Shown one piece after another: positions 17,306 to 24,865 of a DNA stretch of 64,000 nt (positions within the stretch are counted from its first letter, which is position 1; every line of letters begins with the position of its first letter). The translations under genes were made by a program, and so were the position numbers. The stretch comes from JASBTN01 sp965228805 (GTDB taxonomy: Bacteria > Pseudomonadota > Alphaproteobacteria > Rhodobacterales > Rhodobacteraceae), in NCBI RefSeq assembly GCF_965228805.1, contig NZ_CBDDIE010000003.1:1-64000 (forward strand), in the 5' to 3' direction. The notes under the pieces were generated by a model that had not been told where the DNA came from, searched no databases, and saw only the letters and a list, made by a program, of their open reading frames with translations.

Positions 17306-17485
17306 TCAAAGCTCAACACCGGCTTTCAAGTTGCCGTCCGGATCGAGCCACGAACGGGCCTCGGCGCAATCCAAGCAAATACAGGAGCAACTGCCTTTCA
17401 CGATGACCGGCGCAAGAAAGATCACCGGATTTGACGCGCCGCATTTGCGGCACGTCATCGGGGGTAAGATTGCGGGGCCGCTCAT
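17306..17485 (-). CDS. small zinc-ribbon-like protein downstream of ardC
   Basis: A 59-residue protein with two cysteine pairs, TCRKCGAS and CICLDCAEA, that would hold a zinc ribbon. The ATG at 17485 overlaps the ardC stop as ATGA, so it was translated with ardC before ardC was interrupted. Expression may now depend on read-through from the RIT element. A hairpin follows at once. The function is unknown; association with antirestriction genes is only by position. Confidence 0.55.
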   Translation of the reverse strand: MSGPAILPPMTCRKCGASNPVIFLAPVIVKGSCSCICLDCAEARSWLDPDGNLKAGVEL

Positions 17486-17760
17486 GCTGCAGCCGCTTTC
17501 GATTGACCTGCGGCTGCTAGGACAAAATCGGCGGCTTTCTGCGCCTCGGACGCCGCACGAAAAATCGCCCGTTTTTCCTCTTTGAGCGCTTTCAACCAAC
17601 CTTCGACATAGGCGGCGCTTTGGTCGAATTCCGGCGCGACGCCAATCTGGGCACCAAGGAAACAAGCGCCGATTTCCGCCACCAACTCCTCAAAGGCATA
17701 GGCTTCGCGGTTCGCAAATTTCTTGATCCGCTCAAGCCGCTTTTCGCTGCCGGTCCAATG
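17482..17760 (-). pseudogene. ardC: ArdC antirestriction protein, 3' fragment
   Basis: This frame has no start of its own. It begins at the second His of the active site, HWTGSEKRLERIKKFANREA, and continues with EELVAEIGACFLGAQIGVAP, the typical C-terminal half of ArdC-type zincins, for 92 codons to the stop at 17482. The N-terminal half (23110-23616) ends LAHEMIH, so both parts join as HEMIHWTG, the HExxH metal site. ArdC proteins protect incoming single-stranded plasmid DNA from restriction. Here the gene is split by the 5.3-kb element between them and cannot give an active enzyme. Confidence 0.85.
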
Positions 17761-17784
17761 GGCGTTATGCCGACATCGGCATAA

Positions 17785-17814
17785 GATCCATAATGCCGAG
17801 GTTCGGATTATGCC
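17785..17814. repeat. left inverted repeat of the RIT element
   Basis: 30 bases that are the exact reverse complement of 23087-23116. Inside it, TAATGCCGA and TCGGATTA form an imperfect dyad around a short centre, the shape of a tyrosine-recombinase core site. It lies 23 bases inside the left border with ardC. Confidence 0.85.
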
Positions 17815-17860
17815 GCGCCGATCCGCACGACCAGTTGCGTTGCGGTTAGATCGGCGCGGC
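17812..17860 (-). terminator. 12-base-stem hairpin just after the recombinase trio
   Basis: GCCGCGCCGATC (17812-17823) pairs with GATCGGCGCGGC (17849-17860) across a 25-base loop. It sits 13 bases after the stop of the last recombinase gene. It may end that transcript or be part of the end structure that the recombinases bind. Confidence 0.4.
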
Positions 17861-17873
17861 GTGTCGGCATAAT

Positions 17874-18872
17874 TCAGAGCGCTTCGAGGAATGCCAAGAG
17901 TTCGTCACCCGGTCGATAGCGTCCGCCCGTGCCGTCGACCGGTTTTGTCAGCGCCATCGCTCTTTCCTTCAGTTCGATATCGGCATGGATGTAGACTTGG
18001 GTCGTCTCGACCGATTCATGGCCCAGCCAGAGCGCGATGATTGTTCGGTCAACACCGCTTTGCAGAAGCTGCATTGCGGCGGTATGGCGCAAGACATGCG
18101 GCGTGACGCGTTTCAATCTGAACGTCGAACTGGTCGAAGCTGCGGTGGTTGCGTGCTTCCGAACTATCCGTTCAACCGCGTCTCGGCTCAAAGACGCGCC
18201 CCGGATTGTTGCAAATAAGGGGTCTCTAGGTTCAGCGTCGATTTGAGCAAGCCAGGCTTTCAAAGCATCCCGACTATCCGTACGAAGCGGCGTTGCGCGT
18301 TCTTTTCGGCCCTTGCCCAAGCACTTCAAGTGCGCACCTGTACCAAGTTCGACATCGCCAACACGCAGGCCAATCATCTCTGACACGCGCAACCCCGTCT
18401 GAAGCATCGTGAGGAGAAGAACCCGATCGCGTCGGCCAAACCAGGTCGATTGGTCGGGTGCCTTCAGCAAGGCCTCCATCTCGTCACGGGTCAGGAAGTC
18501 CACGACGCGTTTTTCGTGTCGTTTGGACGGCATTGCCAGCACCTTCTGGCAATGATGCAACAGCTGAGGTTCACAGCCCGCGACATATTTGAAGAACGAG
18601 CGAATGGCGGCAAGGCGTGTGTTTCGGCTTCGCGCGCTGTTGCCGCGTTCCTCTTCGCAGAACGTCAAGAACTGCCCGATCATGTCGGCATTGATGTGAG
18701 CCACATGCAAATCCGTCGGCGGCAGTCTGGTTTGCGCCTCGGCGTATCTCAGCAAGAGTCTGAATGTGTCGCGATAGCTGGCGATCGTGTTCGGGCTGGC
18801 CCGCATCTGCGTCAACAAACGCTCGGTGAAGAACCGTTGCACGTAGACGGGCAAGGGATAGGTTGCGATCAT
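17874..18872 (-). CDS. tyrosine recombinase, third of the RIT trio
   Basis: A 332-residue site-specific recombinase that cuts and rejoins DNA with a catalytic tyrosine. It has an N-terminal SAM-like binding domain (TERLLTQMRASPNTIASYR) and a catalytic domain with TGLRVSEMIGL (first Arg), GKGRKERATPL (beta-hairpin Lys), PHVLRHTAAMQLL (HxxR), WLGHESVETTQVYIHAD (His and Tyr). All catalytic residues are present. The ATG overlaps the stop of the second recombinase by 4 bases, and the stop is close to the left inverted repeat. Confidence 0.9.
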   Translation of the reverse strand: MIATYPLPVYVQRFFTERLLTQMRASPNTIASYRDTFRLLLRYAEAQTRLPPTDLHVAHINADMIGQFLTFCEEERGNSARSRNTRLAAIRSFFKYVAGCEPQLLHHCQKVLAMPSKRHEKRVVDFLTRDEMEALLKAPDQSTWFGRRDRVLLLTMLQTGLRVSEMIGLRVGDVELGTGAHLKCLGKGRKERATPLRTDSRDALKAWLAQIDAEPRDPLFATIRGASLSRDAVERIVRKHATTAASTSSTFRLKRVTPHVLRHTAAMQLLQSGVDRTIIALWLGHESVETTQVYIHADIELKERAMALTKPVDGTGGRYRPGDELLAFLEAL

Positions 18873-19813
18873 GATGCGCCCTCCAAAACCCGTCGTTCGG
18901 CACGCTCCGCCGCCAACTGCATCAGCTCGGGCACGGCCTCGATGTACCAGGACGTGTGCTTGGGCTCGGAATGGCCGAGATAGGTGCTGAGCTTGTACAT
19001 TTCGGCCTCAATGTCCCGTCCGTCCCGGAACCAGTCCAGGATGGTGTGAACGGCAAATGTGTGCCGCAAATCATGGATGCGTGGCCCGTGACCGTGGCGG
19101 TTGAAGGCTTGTGGTGACCGAAGGCCGATGTTTCTGCTGACATGCGCGAAGTTGTAGCGTGCCCCGCAATCTCCCGCCGGTTCGCCATCCTCTTTGATGA
19201 AGAACCGGGATGATTGCTGCGTAACCAGGCGATCCCGCAACTCGGCATATCGGGTGAGCCGGGCAACGGTATCGCCTTTGACTGGAAGCTGGCGGTCTTT
19301 GCCATTCTTGGTGTTTCTGAGCATCAGGGTAGCGCGTTCCAGATCGACGTCATGCCTATCCAAAGACAAAGCTTCATTCACGCGCATGCCCGTCACAGCG
19401 ATCAAGCCGAACAGGGTTTGCCACAGGGCGGCGCGGAGGCCATAGGGCGACGGCAGCCGACCGGCTTCAGCGACAAGGTCTGCGATCTGACTGGGCGCAT
19501 AGATGTAGGGGACACGCCTTCGGTATCGGCCGATGACGAGCTGGCTGGACGGGACCTCGGTCCGATTGTCGTGCTCCGCAAGCCAGAAGGCAAACCGGCG
19601 CACCATGCCAAGACGATGAGACCATGTGTTGTTGTCCGCACTGCCGTAGTTTGCCCTCCAATCAAGGAACAAGGGCGTTGAGATACGATCGAACCCGTTG
19701 TCGTCAGCAAAGTCGACGAACTTGCGCAGAACCCGTTCATCAAAGGCGAGATCAAAACCCATCGAACGCCGCAGGGCCAGATATTCGTCAAGTCGTTGGG
19801 AAAGCGTTTTCAT
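18869..19813 (-). CDS. tyrosine recombinase, second of the RIT trio
   Basis: A 314-residue recombinase. The motifs are TGMRVNEALSL (Arg), NTKNGKDRQLPV (Lys), IHDLRHTFAVHTI (HxxR), YLGHSEPKHTSWYIEAVPE (His and Tyr). It is clearly related to, but distinct from, its two neighbours, as is usual for RIT trios, in which three different recombinases are thought to act together. Start and stop overlap the neighbouring genes by 4 bases each, which gives fixed translation ratios. Confidence 0.9.
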   Translation of the reverse strand: MKTLSQRLDEYLALRRSMGFDLAFDERVLRKFVDFADDNGFDRISTPLFLDWRANYGSADNNTWSHRLGMVRRFAFWLAEHDNRTEVPSSQLVIGRYRRRVPYIYAPSQIADLVAEAGRLPSPYGLRAALWQTLFGLIAVTGMRVNEALSLDRHDVDLERATLMLRNTKNGKDRQLPVKGDTVARLTRYAELRDRLVTQQSSRFFIKEDGEPAGDCGARYNFAHVSRNIGLRSPQAFNRHGHGPRIHDLRHTFAVHTILDWFRDGRDIEAEMYKLSTYLGHSEPKHTSWYIEAVPELMQLAAERAERRVLEGAS

Positions 19814-21057
19814 CGTACGTCTCCCGAAGTCGGCCAGGGCCGCGAGATCGAGCGCAGGGTATCAACATCATGCTGCGCATAGATCGTCGTGGTCATCGCA
19901 GAACGGTGACGCAGGACGTCACCGATCTCAGCCAGCGACGCGCCCTTGCGCAACATGTCAGTGGCGAGGCTGTGCCGCAGGATATGTGTGCCGATATAAG
20001 CTTGCGGCGGCCTTATGCCGGTGGCGTCGTAGGCATCTCTCAATATCCAGCGAAGGATTTGCGCGTCCTTGAACCGCTTGAACGGCGGCTTGACCGAGAC
20101 GAACAGCGCCCGCTCCGGGCCCCTGCGCTCATTCTTGATGTAATCGACAATCGCTACGCCAACCTCCGCCGACATTGGCATTCGGTCATGCAGCTGCCTC
20201 TTGCCACGGATCAGGATTTCACCTGCACGCCAGTCGATGTCGTCCAGCTCTATCGCGGTCACTTCCGGGGCGCGAAGACCGAGCCGCGCGATCAACATCA
20301 GCATCGCATAGTTGCGTCGGCCGGTTTTCTTGTGATCACGCACCACCTTGATGAGACGGTTGACCTCTTCCGGCTCAAGATATCTCGGAATGCCGGTTGG
20401 TTTCGGCTGTCGTGCCTTTGGTACGGCGTTGCTAAGGTTGCGCTCGGTCTTGCCGCTCCAAAACAGGAACTGGAAAAGGTTACGAAGATGCGACGGGCCT
20501 GTTTTGTCGCGCGGTGCGTTTTGTTTCTCGCGTAGGCGAAGAATGAACCCCGTGATGTCGTCAGGCCTAATGGCGTTGAGATCACCCAGATCGGGGCCGA
20601 ACTTCGCGGTTAGGAACCGGTCATAAAACCGCAGACAGTGGTAGATGGTGTCCTCGGACAGACCGCGCTGGACGCGCAGGTAGGTTTCGTATTCCCGTTT
20701 CAGCACTGCCCTCGGAGACATGTCGAGCGGCGGTTCTAAGCGCGGTGGAGCGGCTGCGTTTTCAATAAGGTAATCCCTGAACCGATTGATACGGTAGCGA
20801 CAGTGCTTCTGGTCTATCGCAGAAGCCGCACTGATGATCGGCGTCGCCAGTTGGTTCACACGATCATCGGTCAGCTCAGTGGGACAGACGTCTGCCTCCA
20901 GCATCGCCGCCCAAAGCGCCTCGGCTGTGGCCCCGTACTTCGCTATGGAACCGGGGCTGTACCCATCCTTCGCGATCTGGGCGGCGAACCTTTTCGCATG
21001 GTTGCCTGCATATTGATTGGCTTGGGTCGCCGGACCAGCTTGTGTATTGTTTTTCAT
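19810..21057 (-). CDS. tyrosine recombinase, first of the RIT trio
   Basis: The longest of the three, 415 residues. The N-terminal ~100 residues (GSIAKYGATAEALWAAML and following) are an extra domain not seen in the other two. A SAM-like domain (LKREYETYLRVQRGLSEDT) follows, then the catalytic part with RLGLRAPEVTAIEL (Arg), RGKRQLHDRMP (Lys), THILRHSLATDML (HxxR), and VLRHRSAMTTTIYAQHD (His and Tyr). It is first in the operon. A small hairpin (CCTTCA/TGAAGG, 21066-21083) lies just upstream, near the probable promoter. Confidence 0.9.
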   Translation of the reverse strand: MKNNTQAGPATQANQYAGNHAKRFAAQIAKDGYSPGSIAKYGATAEALWAAMLEADVCPTELTDDRVNQLATPIISAASAIDQKHCRYRINRFRDYLIENAAAPPRLEPPLDMSPRAVLKREYETYLRVQRGLSEDTIYHCLRFYDRFLTAKFGPDLGDLNAIRPDDITGFILRLREKQNAPRDKTGPSHLRNLFQFLFWSGKTERNLSNAVPKARQPKPTGIPRYLEPEEVNRLIKVVRDHKKTGRRNYAMLMLIARLGLRAPEVTAIELDDIDWRAGEILIRGKRQLHDRMPMSAEVGVAIVDYIKNERRGPERALFVSVKPPFKRFKDAQILRWILRDAYDATGIRPPQAYIGTHILRHSLATDMLRKGASLAEIGDVLRHRSAMTTTIYAQHDVDTLRSISRPWPTSGDVR

Positions 21058-21210
21058 AAGTATTTCCTTCAGTTGGCTGAAGGGTGTGCTTATGCCAGAT
21101 CGTCGTGGTGGATGTTCACGACGCTGTTTCGCGACACGTAAGCTTAGGTGAAGCCGACAACTCAGAGAGAAGGGGCCAAACGAGTATGGCCATACCCGGC
21201 ACTTAGCAAA

Positions 21211-21792
21211 TCAATCACAGGCCTTCATCAAATAGGCCAAGTATTGGTCCATGCCGTCTAATGGGATCGCCCCCGAAGCCAACTGGCGAACAAGTGCCAT
21301 TGTTGTGACGGTCAGATAGCGGGCAAGCAGTTCGGTGTGGCGCGCGTCGCCTGGAGGTGCTGCCAAGAGTTCTGTAACGATCTCAGCCTCAATCAACTCT
21401 CCGATCTCTGGTTGCGTTTTCGCCAGCGACGTCAGCAACATGACCATGTCAGGGTCGCTTTCCGCCAGCGACAGGATCATGGCAAGACAGCGCTTCAATC
21501 GCTCCCGGCCACGTGGCTGCCCCTCGTGCAGTTCATCAAAGCGCGCCTTGATATCGGCTGCGGCCTCAAATGCCACAGCAGCAATTAGAACATCGATGTC
21601 CTCGAAGTAGTTATAAAACGAGGTACGCCCGACATTGGCCTCGGCGCAAGCGGTCATCACATTCACGCCCGCTGTGCCCTCTCGGCCGATCAAGGATTTG
21701 GCGGCCTTGATCAACGCGGCCCGCGTTCGGCGAGCCTTCGGAGTGAGATTGTCTAGTTCTGCCTTCAAGAAGATTTTCCTTGCGCCGATCAT
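21211..21792 (-). CDS. TetR-family repressor carried by the RIT element
   Basis: A 193-residue regulator. The N-terminal helix-turn-helix is clear: RRTRAALIKAAKSLIGREG, NVMTACAEANVGRTSFYNYF. The C-terminal part is helical and would bind a ligand. It faces the two membrane-protein genes across a 56-base gap that holds two identical-type palindromes (TGACA-N4-TGTCA), one 6 bases and one 28 bases upstream of its start, so it very likely represses both itself and the membrane genes. The ATG at 21792 is the first of the frame; a later start near residue 14 would also leave the HTH intact. Confidence 0.85.
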   Translation of the reverse strand: MIGARKIFLKAELDNLTPKARRTRAALIKAAKSLIGREGTAGVNVMTACAEANVGRTSFYNYFEDIDVLIAAVAFEAAADIKARFDELHEGQPRGRERLKRCLAMILSLAESDPDMVMLLTSLAKTQPEIGELIEAEIVTELLAAPPGDARHTELLARYLTVTTMALVRQLASGAIPLDGMDQYLAYLMKACD

Positions 21793-21797
21793 ATTTC

Positions 21798-21833
21798 TGA
21801 CATAACTGTCACTTCAATCTGACACAACTGTCA
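21798..21833. promoter_or_regulatory. tandem TetR operators TGACA-N4-TGTCA
   Basis: TGACATAACTGTCA at 21798-21811 and TGACACAACTGTCA at 21820-21833 differ only in the centre and are 22 bases apart, two helical turns. They fill the divergent gap between the tetR gene and the membrane-protein operon, so a repressor dimer on each could close both promoters. Confidence 0.75.
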
Positions 21834-21848
21834 TTTTGGGAGCGTCAC

Positions 21849-22379
21849 ATGGTGGGACTTGAAAGTAAATTCGCGACGAGACGTGGGTTGACCGTTCTAT
21901 TGGTCACCTATGCTGTAGTTTTCGGAACGATCCTCCTGACGCTCGGCCAGCTTTCCAACGTCAGCGGCGGTTACGGGATCCTCGACTTCGAACAGGGTTA
22001 TTCCCCGGACCGGGTGAACGAGATTCTGGGCAGCTACGGACCTGAGGGAATGTCGCTCTACAACCGCATTCAGATTCTCGATGTGTTCAACCCAGCACTT
22101 TATTCGCTTGTCGCGGCAGCGCTCACCTATCTCCTGTGGCGGGGTCGAGGACCGGCCTGGGTGTGCCTGATGCCCCTGATGGGTGGCTTTGGTGACTATG
22201 CAGAGAATGTGACGCTCTTCCTGATCGCGCGCGCATTTCCTGATGTGCCGGAAGGTCTTGTGCAGGTCAGTTCCGCGTTGAGCCTGATCAAGAACGGGCT
22301 TCTTGTCATCGGCATGTCGCCGCTGGTCATCGGGATCGTGCTTTGGACACTACGTAGAATTCGGGGGACCTCGGAATGA
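21849..22379 (+). CDS. four-helix membrane protein A, RIT cargo
   Basis: A 176-residue inner-membrane protein with about four hydrophobic segments (residues 14-33, 79-96, 100-126, 150-168). A loop with YSPDRVNEILGSYGPEG and the motif GDYAENVTLFLI are its most distinctive parts. It is a paralogue of the next gene product: the pair aligns over the loop, the D..EN..LF motif and the following F-P...GLV stretch. No known function is recognised. Divergent transcription from tetR with shared operators suggests an inducible response, for example to a lipophilic compound or membrane stress. Confidence 0.75.
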   Translation: MVGLESKFATRRGLTVLLVTYAVVFGTILLTLGQLSNVSGGYGILDFEQGYSPDRVNEILGSYGPEGMSLYNRIQILDVFNPALYSLVAAALTYLLWRGRGPAWVCLMPLMGGFGDYAENVTLFLIARAFPDVPEGLVQVSSALSLIKNGLLVIGMSPLVIGIVLWTLRRIRGTSE

Positions 22380-22906
22380 TCCCTCGGATCTCCTGGCGCA
22401 GTGTACTCGCGCTTTGGGTCAGCACACTGATCGTATTTGGACTTTACCTGATCTATGTCCAGCCACTGAAGGACTTCCTGGCACCTGACATCTACCTGGA
22501 CCTAAGGTTCGATGGCTATGACCATGCAGAAGCTTTCGCCTTCTTTGATGGTCTGGGCGCGCTCGGTCGGGCTTTTTACATGCGCTCCACCGTCTTCGAT
22601 ACCGTCTGGCCGCTGATGCTGGCGTTCGCAGGATACTTGATCGCGCGGCAGACTTTTCGAAACACCTGGCTGATCTGGGCCTTCGCCTTCGGACCGGTGG
22701 CCTTCGGACTGCTCGACTTGATCGAGAACATCGGATTATTCGCCATGAATTTCCAGTTCCCCGAGATTTCCCAAGGACTGGTGGATGCCACGAACATCGC
22801 CACTTTGACAAAGCAAAAGCTGATCCCAGTGGCCTTTGGCGTGTATCTGTTGACACCGGTGATTGCGGCAACGCGGCATGTCTTGACGCGAGGCGCAACA
22901 CCATAG
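22376..22906 (+). CDS. four-helix membrane protein B, RIT cargo, paralogue of A
   Basis: 176 residues, the same length as its neighbour, with about four membrane segments (11-31, 77-92, 98-125, 149-168). It shares DLIENIGLFAMN and FPEISQGLVDATN with protein A (DYAENVTLFLI, FPDVPEGLVQVSS). The ATG lies in an ATGA overlap with the stop of A, so a hetero-oligomer with fixed ratio is likely. I do not recognise the family. Confidence 0.75.
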   Translation: MIPRISWRSVLALWVSTLIVFGLYLIYVQPLKDFLAPDIYLDLRFDGYDHAEAFAFFDGLGALGRAFYMRSTVFDTVWPLMLAFAGYLIARQTFRNTWLIWAFAFGPVAFGLLDLIENIGLFAMNFQFPEISQGLVDATNIATLTKQKLIPVAFGVYLLTPVIAATRHVLTRGATP

Positions 22907-23028
22907 ACTGAGGCTCCCTTTGTTTCGGACATTCCCAGACCTTCCCTGAGACGAGTCAAAAAATGTGGATTTACTATCCCCGAAGATCAAGAATCCTTCC
23001 CTAAAGCCAACCGATTTCGACTACGATG

Positions 23029-23616
23029 TTATGCAGCCATGTTGGGCCAAAAACCTCGCAAAACAGGCTTTTGTGGAGAGAAGCGCGGCATAATCCGAAC
23101 CTCGGCATTATGGATCATCTCATGGGCCAACGTCCCATAGTAGCCTGCCGCATTGTGAAACGTGGCAATTGGCGGCATGTGGATGTGGTCTTTGGCGGGG
23201 CTGTAATAGGCGCGCGGGTCATCACTGGTGAGGATCTCCGCCCCTGTCTGGCTGAAAAATGCCTCAAGCTCTGGATTTTCCGTCGTGCCAAGGTCGCGCG
23301 GGGCCTCGGGCCGGATGTAGTAATCCTCCGGCAAGCCCTCGATCTGATCCGCGTTGAAGACGCGATAGGCGCGCGCATAGGGAAACTCTTCCTCTATGCC
23401 CAGCTCGTTCTCTCGGGTGAACGTCCCGTATTTGACCACGGTGGACGACGTCTCACCTTTGCGGACTTGGCCGCCCAGCTCCTGCGCCTGTTTGTAGGTC
23501 ATCCAGCGGCTGGACGCATAGCCATGCTTGGCCGCCATGACCCAGAGCATCAGGATATTAATCCCGCGATACTCCTCCCCGTTGTGTCGGGTTGGCAGGG
23601 CAACCCTTTGACGGTT
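23029..23616 (-). pseudogene. ardC: ArdC antirestriction protein, 5' part, truncated at both ends
   Basis: The frame reads LPTRHNGEEYRGINILMLW, then SRWMTYKQAQELGGQVRKGE, a hallmark of the ArdC ssDNA-binding domain, and reaches the active site as GTLAHEMIH at 23110. From there it runs 26 codons into the RIT element and stops at 23029. An in-frame TGA at 23617-23619 closes it on the upstream side, and the usual ~40 N-terminal residues are not found, so the start of the gene was lost by an earlier event. The first ATG inside the frame is at 23550. The remaining half lies at 17482-17760. Confidence 0.8.
23087..23116. repeat. right inverted repeat of the RIT element
   Basis: Exact reverse complement of 17785-17814. 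Its last 7 bases (23110-23116) are also codons of the interrupted ardC gene, so the target site itself seems to have resembled the end of the element. Confidence 0.85.
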
Positions 23617-23930
23617 TCAACCGGGAAGCATGGCCCGAGATGATTGGTTGGCTTGCCGGTCATATCCAAAAACTGGAAGCGGCCTTCAGTGAACCCCTTT
23701 CGCGCCTCAACCGTCAGGTTCGGTCACAAGATGAAGCGACCTAGCTGGCAACCTTGTTTTCAGCGATGAAGGCCAAGACGGGAAACCCGCCATGGCGCTC
23801 AGGTTACTCGGTGACCGGATCTTCGTCCCGGCGCGGAAAGGAGACCATTTCGACGTCGGGGATCCTATCGGGAGTTCGACCTCAGAACAGAGGCAGCCCA
23901 ATTTCGCACGCTTCGGGCCGTGCGCCGACT
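23617..23930 (-). other. degenerate stretch with gene remnants
   Basis: No intact gene is seen. A minus-strand frame just upstream of ardC reads KGFTEGRFQFLDMTGKP and NHLGPCFPVETVKG, which looks like real protein sequence but has stops on both sides and no recognised relative. At 23804-23860 the last 18 codons of a second copy of the small gene at 24668-24865 are found. This is a mosaic made by recombination or deletion. Confidence 0.45.
23772..23860 (-). repeat. direct repeat copy 1: truncated tail of the 65-residue gene
   Basis: 89 bases that match 24636-24724 at roughly 84 percent by eye. The copy keeps the final codons (PDVEMVSFPRRDEDPVTE), the stop at 23804 and the terminator-like hairpin GCC-N-CGGG-AAA-CCCG. 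The upstream part of the gene is missing. Confidence 0.7.
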
Positions 23931-24461
23931 TCACTCAACTGCAGCGAACTGGTCTTCAGCCCAGCGGCGGATTTTTTCTTCTCGCGGCATGCCTCGATAT
24001 TGGCGCGGAGTATTCCAGGCTTGGGTTGATGGGTGCCCTGTTCGGTAGGCTCTTATGTCAGGAATATGCTCTTCAAACACTTCGTGGGCGAACTGTGCCG
24101 CCTTTCCCAGGTAAACGATGATTTCGGGCTGAACGCGCTGCAAACGGGCAATGAGCCTAGCTCGGTTCTCGGGTGCCAGAACGTCCTGTTTGCGTGGCTG
24201 CGTGCTCCCATCATATCCCTCGCGCTCGGGATATCTTGGCAGTGAATGTGCATTAACTAAGCTGTAGGCATCTAGTTGCGGCGATGGAAAAACCAGCGGA
24301 TGCAGGACCTGCAAGCGTCGCAGCATGATTTCAAGATTTTGACCGGACTGCCCTGCGAAAGGCCTTCCGTCCCGTTCCTCTTCACGTCCAGGACAGGCCC
24401 CGACCAGCAGTACTCTTGGATGTACATCGACAAATCTGAAATCAGCGGCGTTCCTACACAT
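23931..24461 (-). CDS. uracil-DNA-glycosylase-superfamily protein
   Basis: A 176-residue protein with the UDG-family active-site strand RVLLVGACPGREEERDGRPF followed by AGQSGQNLEIMLRRL, as in family 4/5 enzymes (GEAPGxxE...GxPFxGxxG). The C-terminal motif region is TGHPSTQAWN, comparable to the HPS motif. The middle has SLVNAHSLP in place of the usual N-C-rich segment, and the four Cys of the iron-sulfur cluster of family 4 are not evident. It may remove uracil or act on other damage; in mobile DNA such proteins can also bind nucleic acids for defence or counter-defence. The ATG at 24461 is the first that keeps the motif. Confidence 0.7.
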   Translation of the reverse strand: MCRNAADFRFVDVHPRVLLVGACPGREEERDGRPFAGQSGQNLEIMLRRLQVLHPLVFPSPQLDAYSLVNAHSLPRYPEREGYDGSTQPRKQDVLAPENRARLIARLQRVQPEIIVYLGKAAQFAHEVFEEHIPDIRAYRTGHPSTQAWNTPRQYRGMPREEKIRRWAEDQFAAVE

Positions 24462-24635
24462 CTCGAAAGCCTAGCTGACCATGATCGGGAACCCAAGGGC
24501 ACCGGCGACGTGGTGCGAATACGTCCTTACAGTCCAGCCGATAGCGAAGTGAATACGGCAGAAATAAATCGCCCATGCCCACGAAATTTCACCTGAAAGC
24601 CGAACTACAGCTTAGTTCTGTCGCCCCAGAAGAAA

Positions 24636-24660
24636 GCCAGAGCGGGAAACCCGCCCTGGC
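24636..24660 (-). terminator. intrinsic terminator-like hairpin
   Basis: On the minus strand a stem GCCAG-N-GCGGG with its complement and a 3-base loop is followed by TTTCTT. It lies 7 bases after the stop of the 65-residue gene and is copied in the repeat at 23772-23796. Confidence 0.6.
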
Positions 24661-24724
24661 GCTAAGATCACTCGGTGACCGGATCTTCATCGCGACGCGG
24701 GAAGGCGACCATTTCGACGTCGGG
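24636..24724 (-). repeat. direct repeat copy 2
   Basis: The matching partner of 23772-23860. It covers the last 19 codons, stop and terminator of the intact small gene. The two copies bracket the UDG-like gene, so the gene may have been inserted or mobilised by recombination between them. Confidence 0.7.
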
Positions 24725-24865
24725 AAACATGCTGTGCTTGACGTTGATCGACGTGATGTTGCCGCTGTCGTCGGTGTTCACGAAGAGGACGCCGCAGCGG
24801 TCCCAGAAGTTCTTGCCGTCTTTTTCGCCGGATTTGACGTTCAGTTTCAGAGTTTGAGTAGCCAT
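24668..24865 (-). CDS. small conserved-looking protein of unknown function
   Basis: A 65-residue protein, mainly beta (MATQTLKLNVKSGEKDGKN, then RCGVLFVNTDDSGNITSINV) with a charged tail FPRRDEDPVTE. It resembles the short soluble proteins often found in alphaproteobacterial plasmids, but I cannot name it. The ATG is preceded by GAGG eight bases upstream. A hairpin terminator follows the stop. A truncated second copy of its 3' end lies 0.8 kb away. Confidence 0.6.
   Translation of the reverse strand: MATQTLKLNVKSGEKDGKNFWDRCGVLFVNTDDSGNITSINVKHSMFPDVEMVAFPRRDEDPVTE

Larger units (their letters stand above)
17762..23109. mobile_element. RIT-type element (recombinase trio) with cargo, inserted in ardC
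   Basis: About 5.35 kb lie between the two halves of ardC. The segment has three overlapping tyrosine recombinase genes in one direction, the mark of RIT (recombinase in trio) elements, plus a tetR gene and two membrane-protein genes. A perfect 30-base inverted repeat is found at 17785-17814 and 23087-23116, and ATGG occurs on both sides (17758-17761 and 23110-23113), possibly a target duplication or the shared core. The left end has a second short palindrome (TTATGCCGA and TCGGCATAA, 17765-17784). The exact crossover bases cannot be fixed, because the last 7 bases of the right repeat coincide with ardC sequence. Confidence 0.8.

Noticed and set aside
16949..17434. A 161-codon plus-strand frame through the gap next to ardC
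   Set aside because: It crosses the hairpins and the end of the zinc-ribbon gene, and has no recognisable protein features; the region looks more like RNA or regulatory DNA.
17874..21057. The three recombinases as the integrase of the whole conjugative element
   Set aside because: They are enclosed by their own perfect inverted repeats inside ardC and have the overlapping trio layout of RIT elements, so they move that element and not the island at the tRNA.
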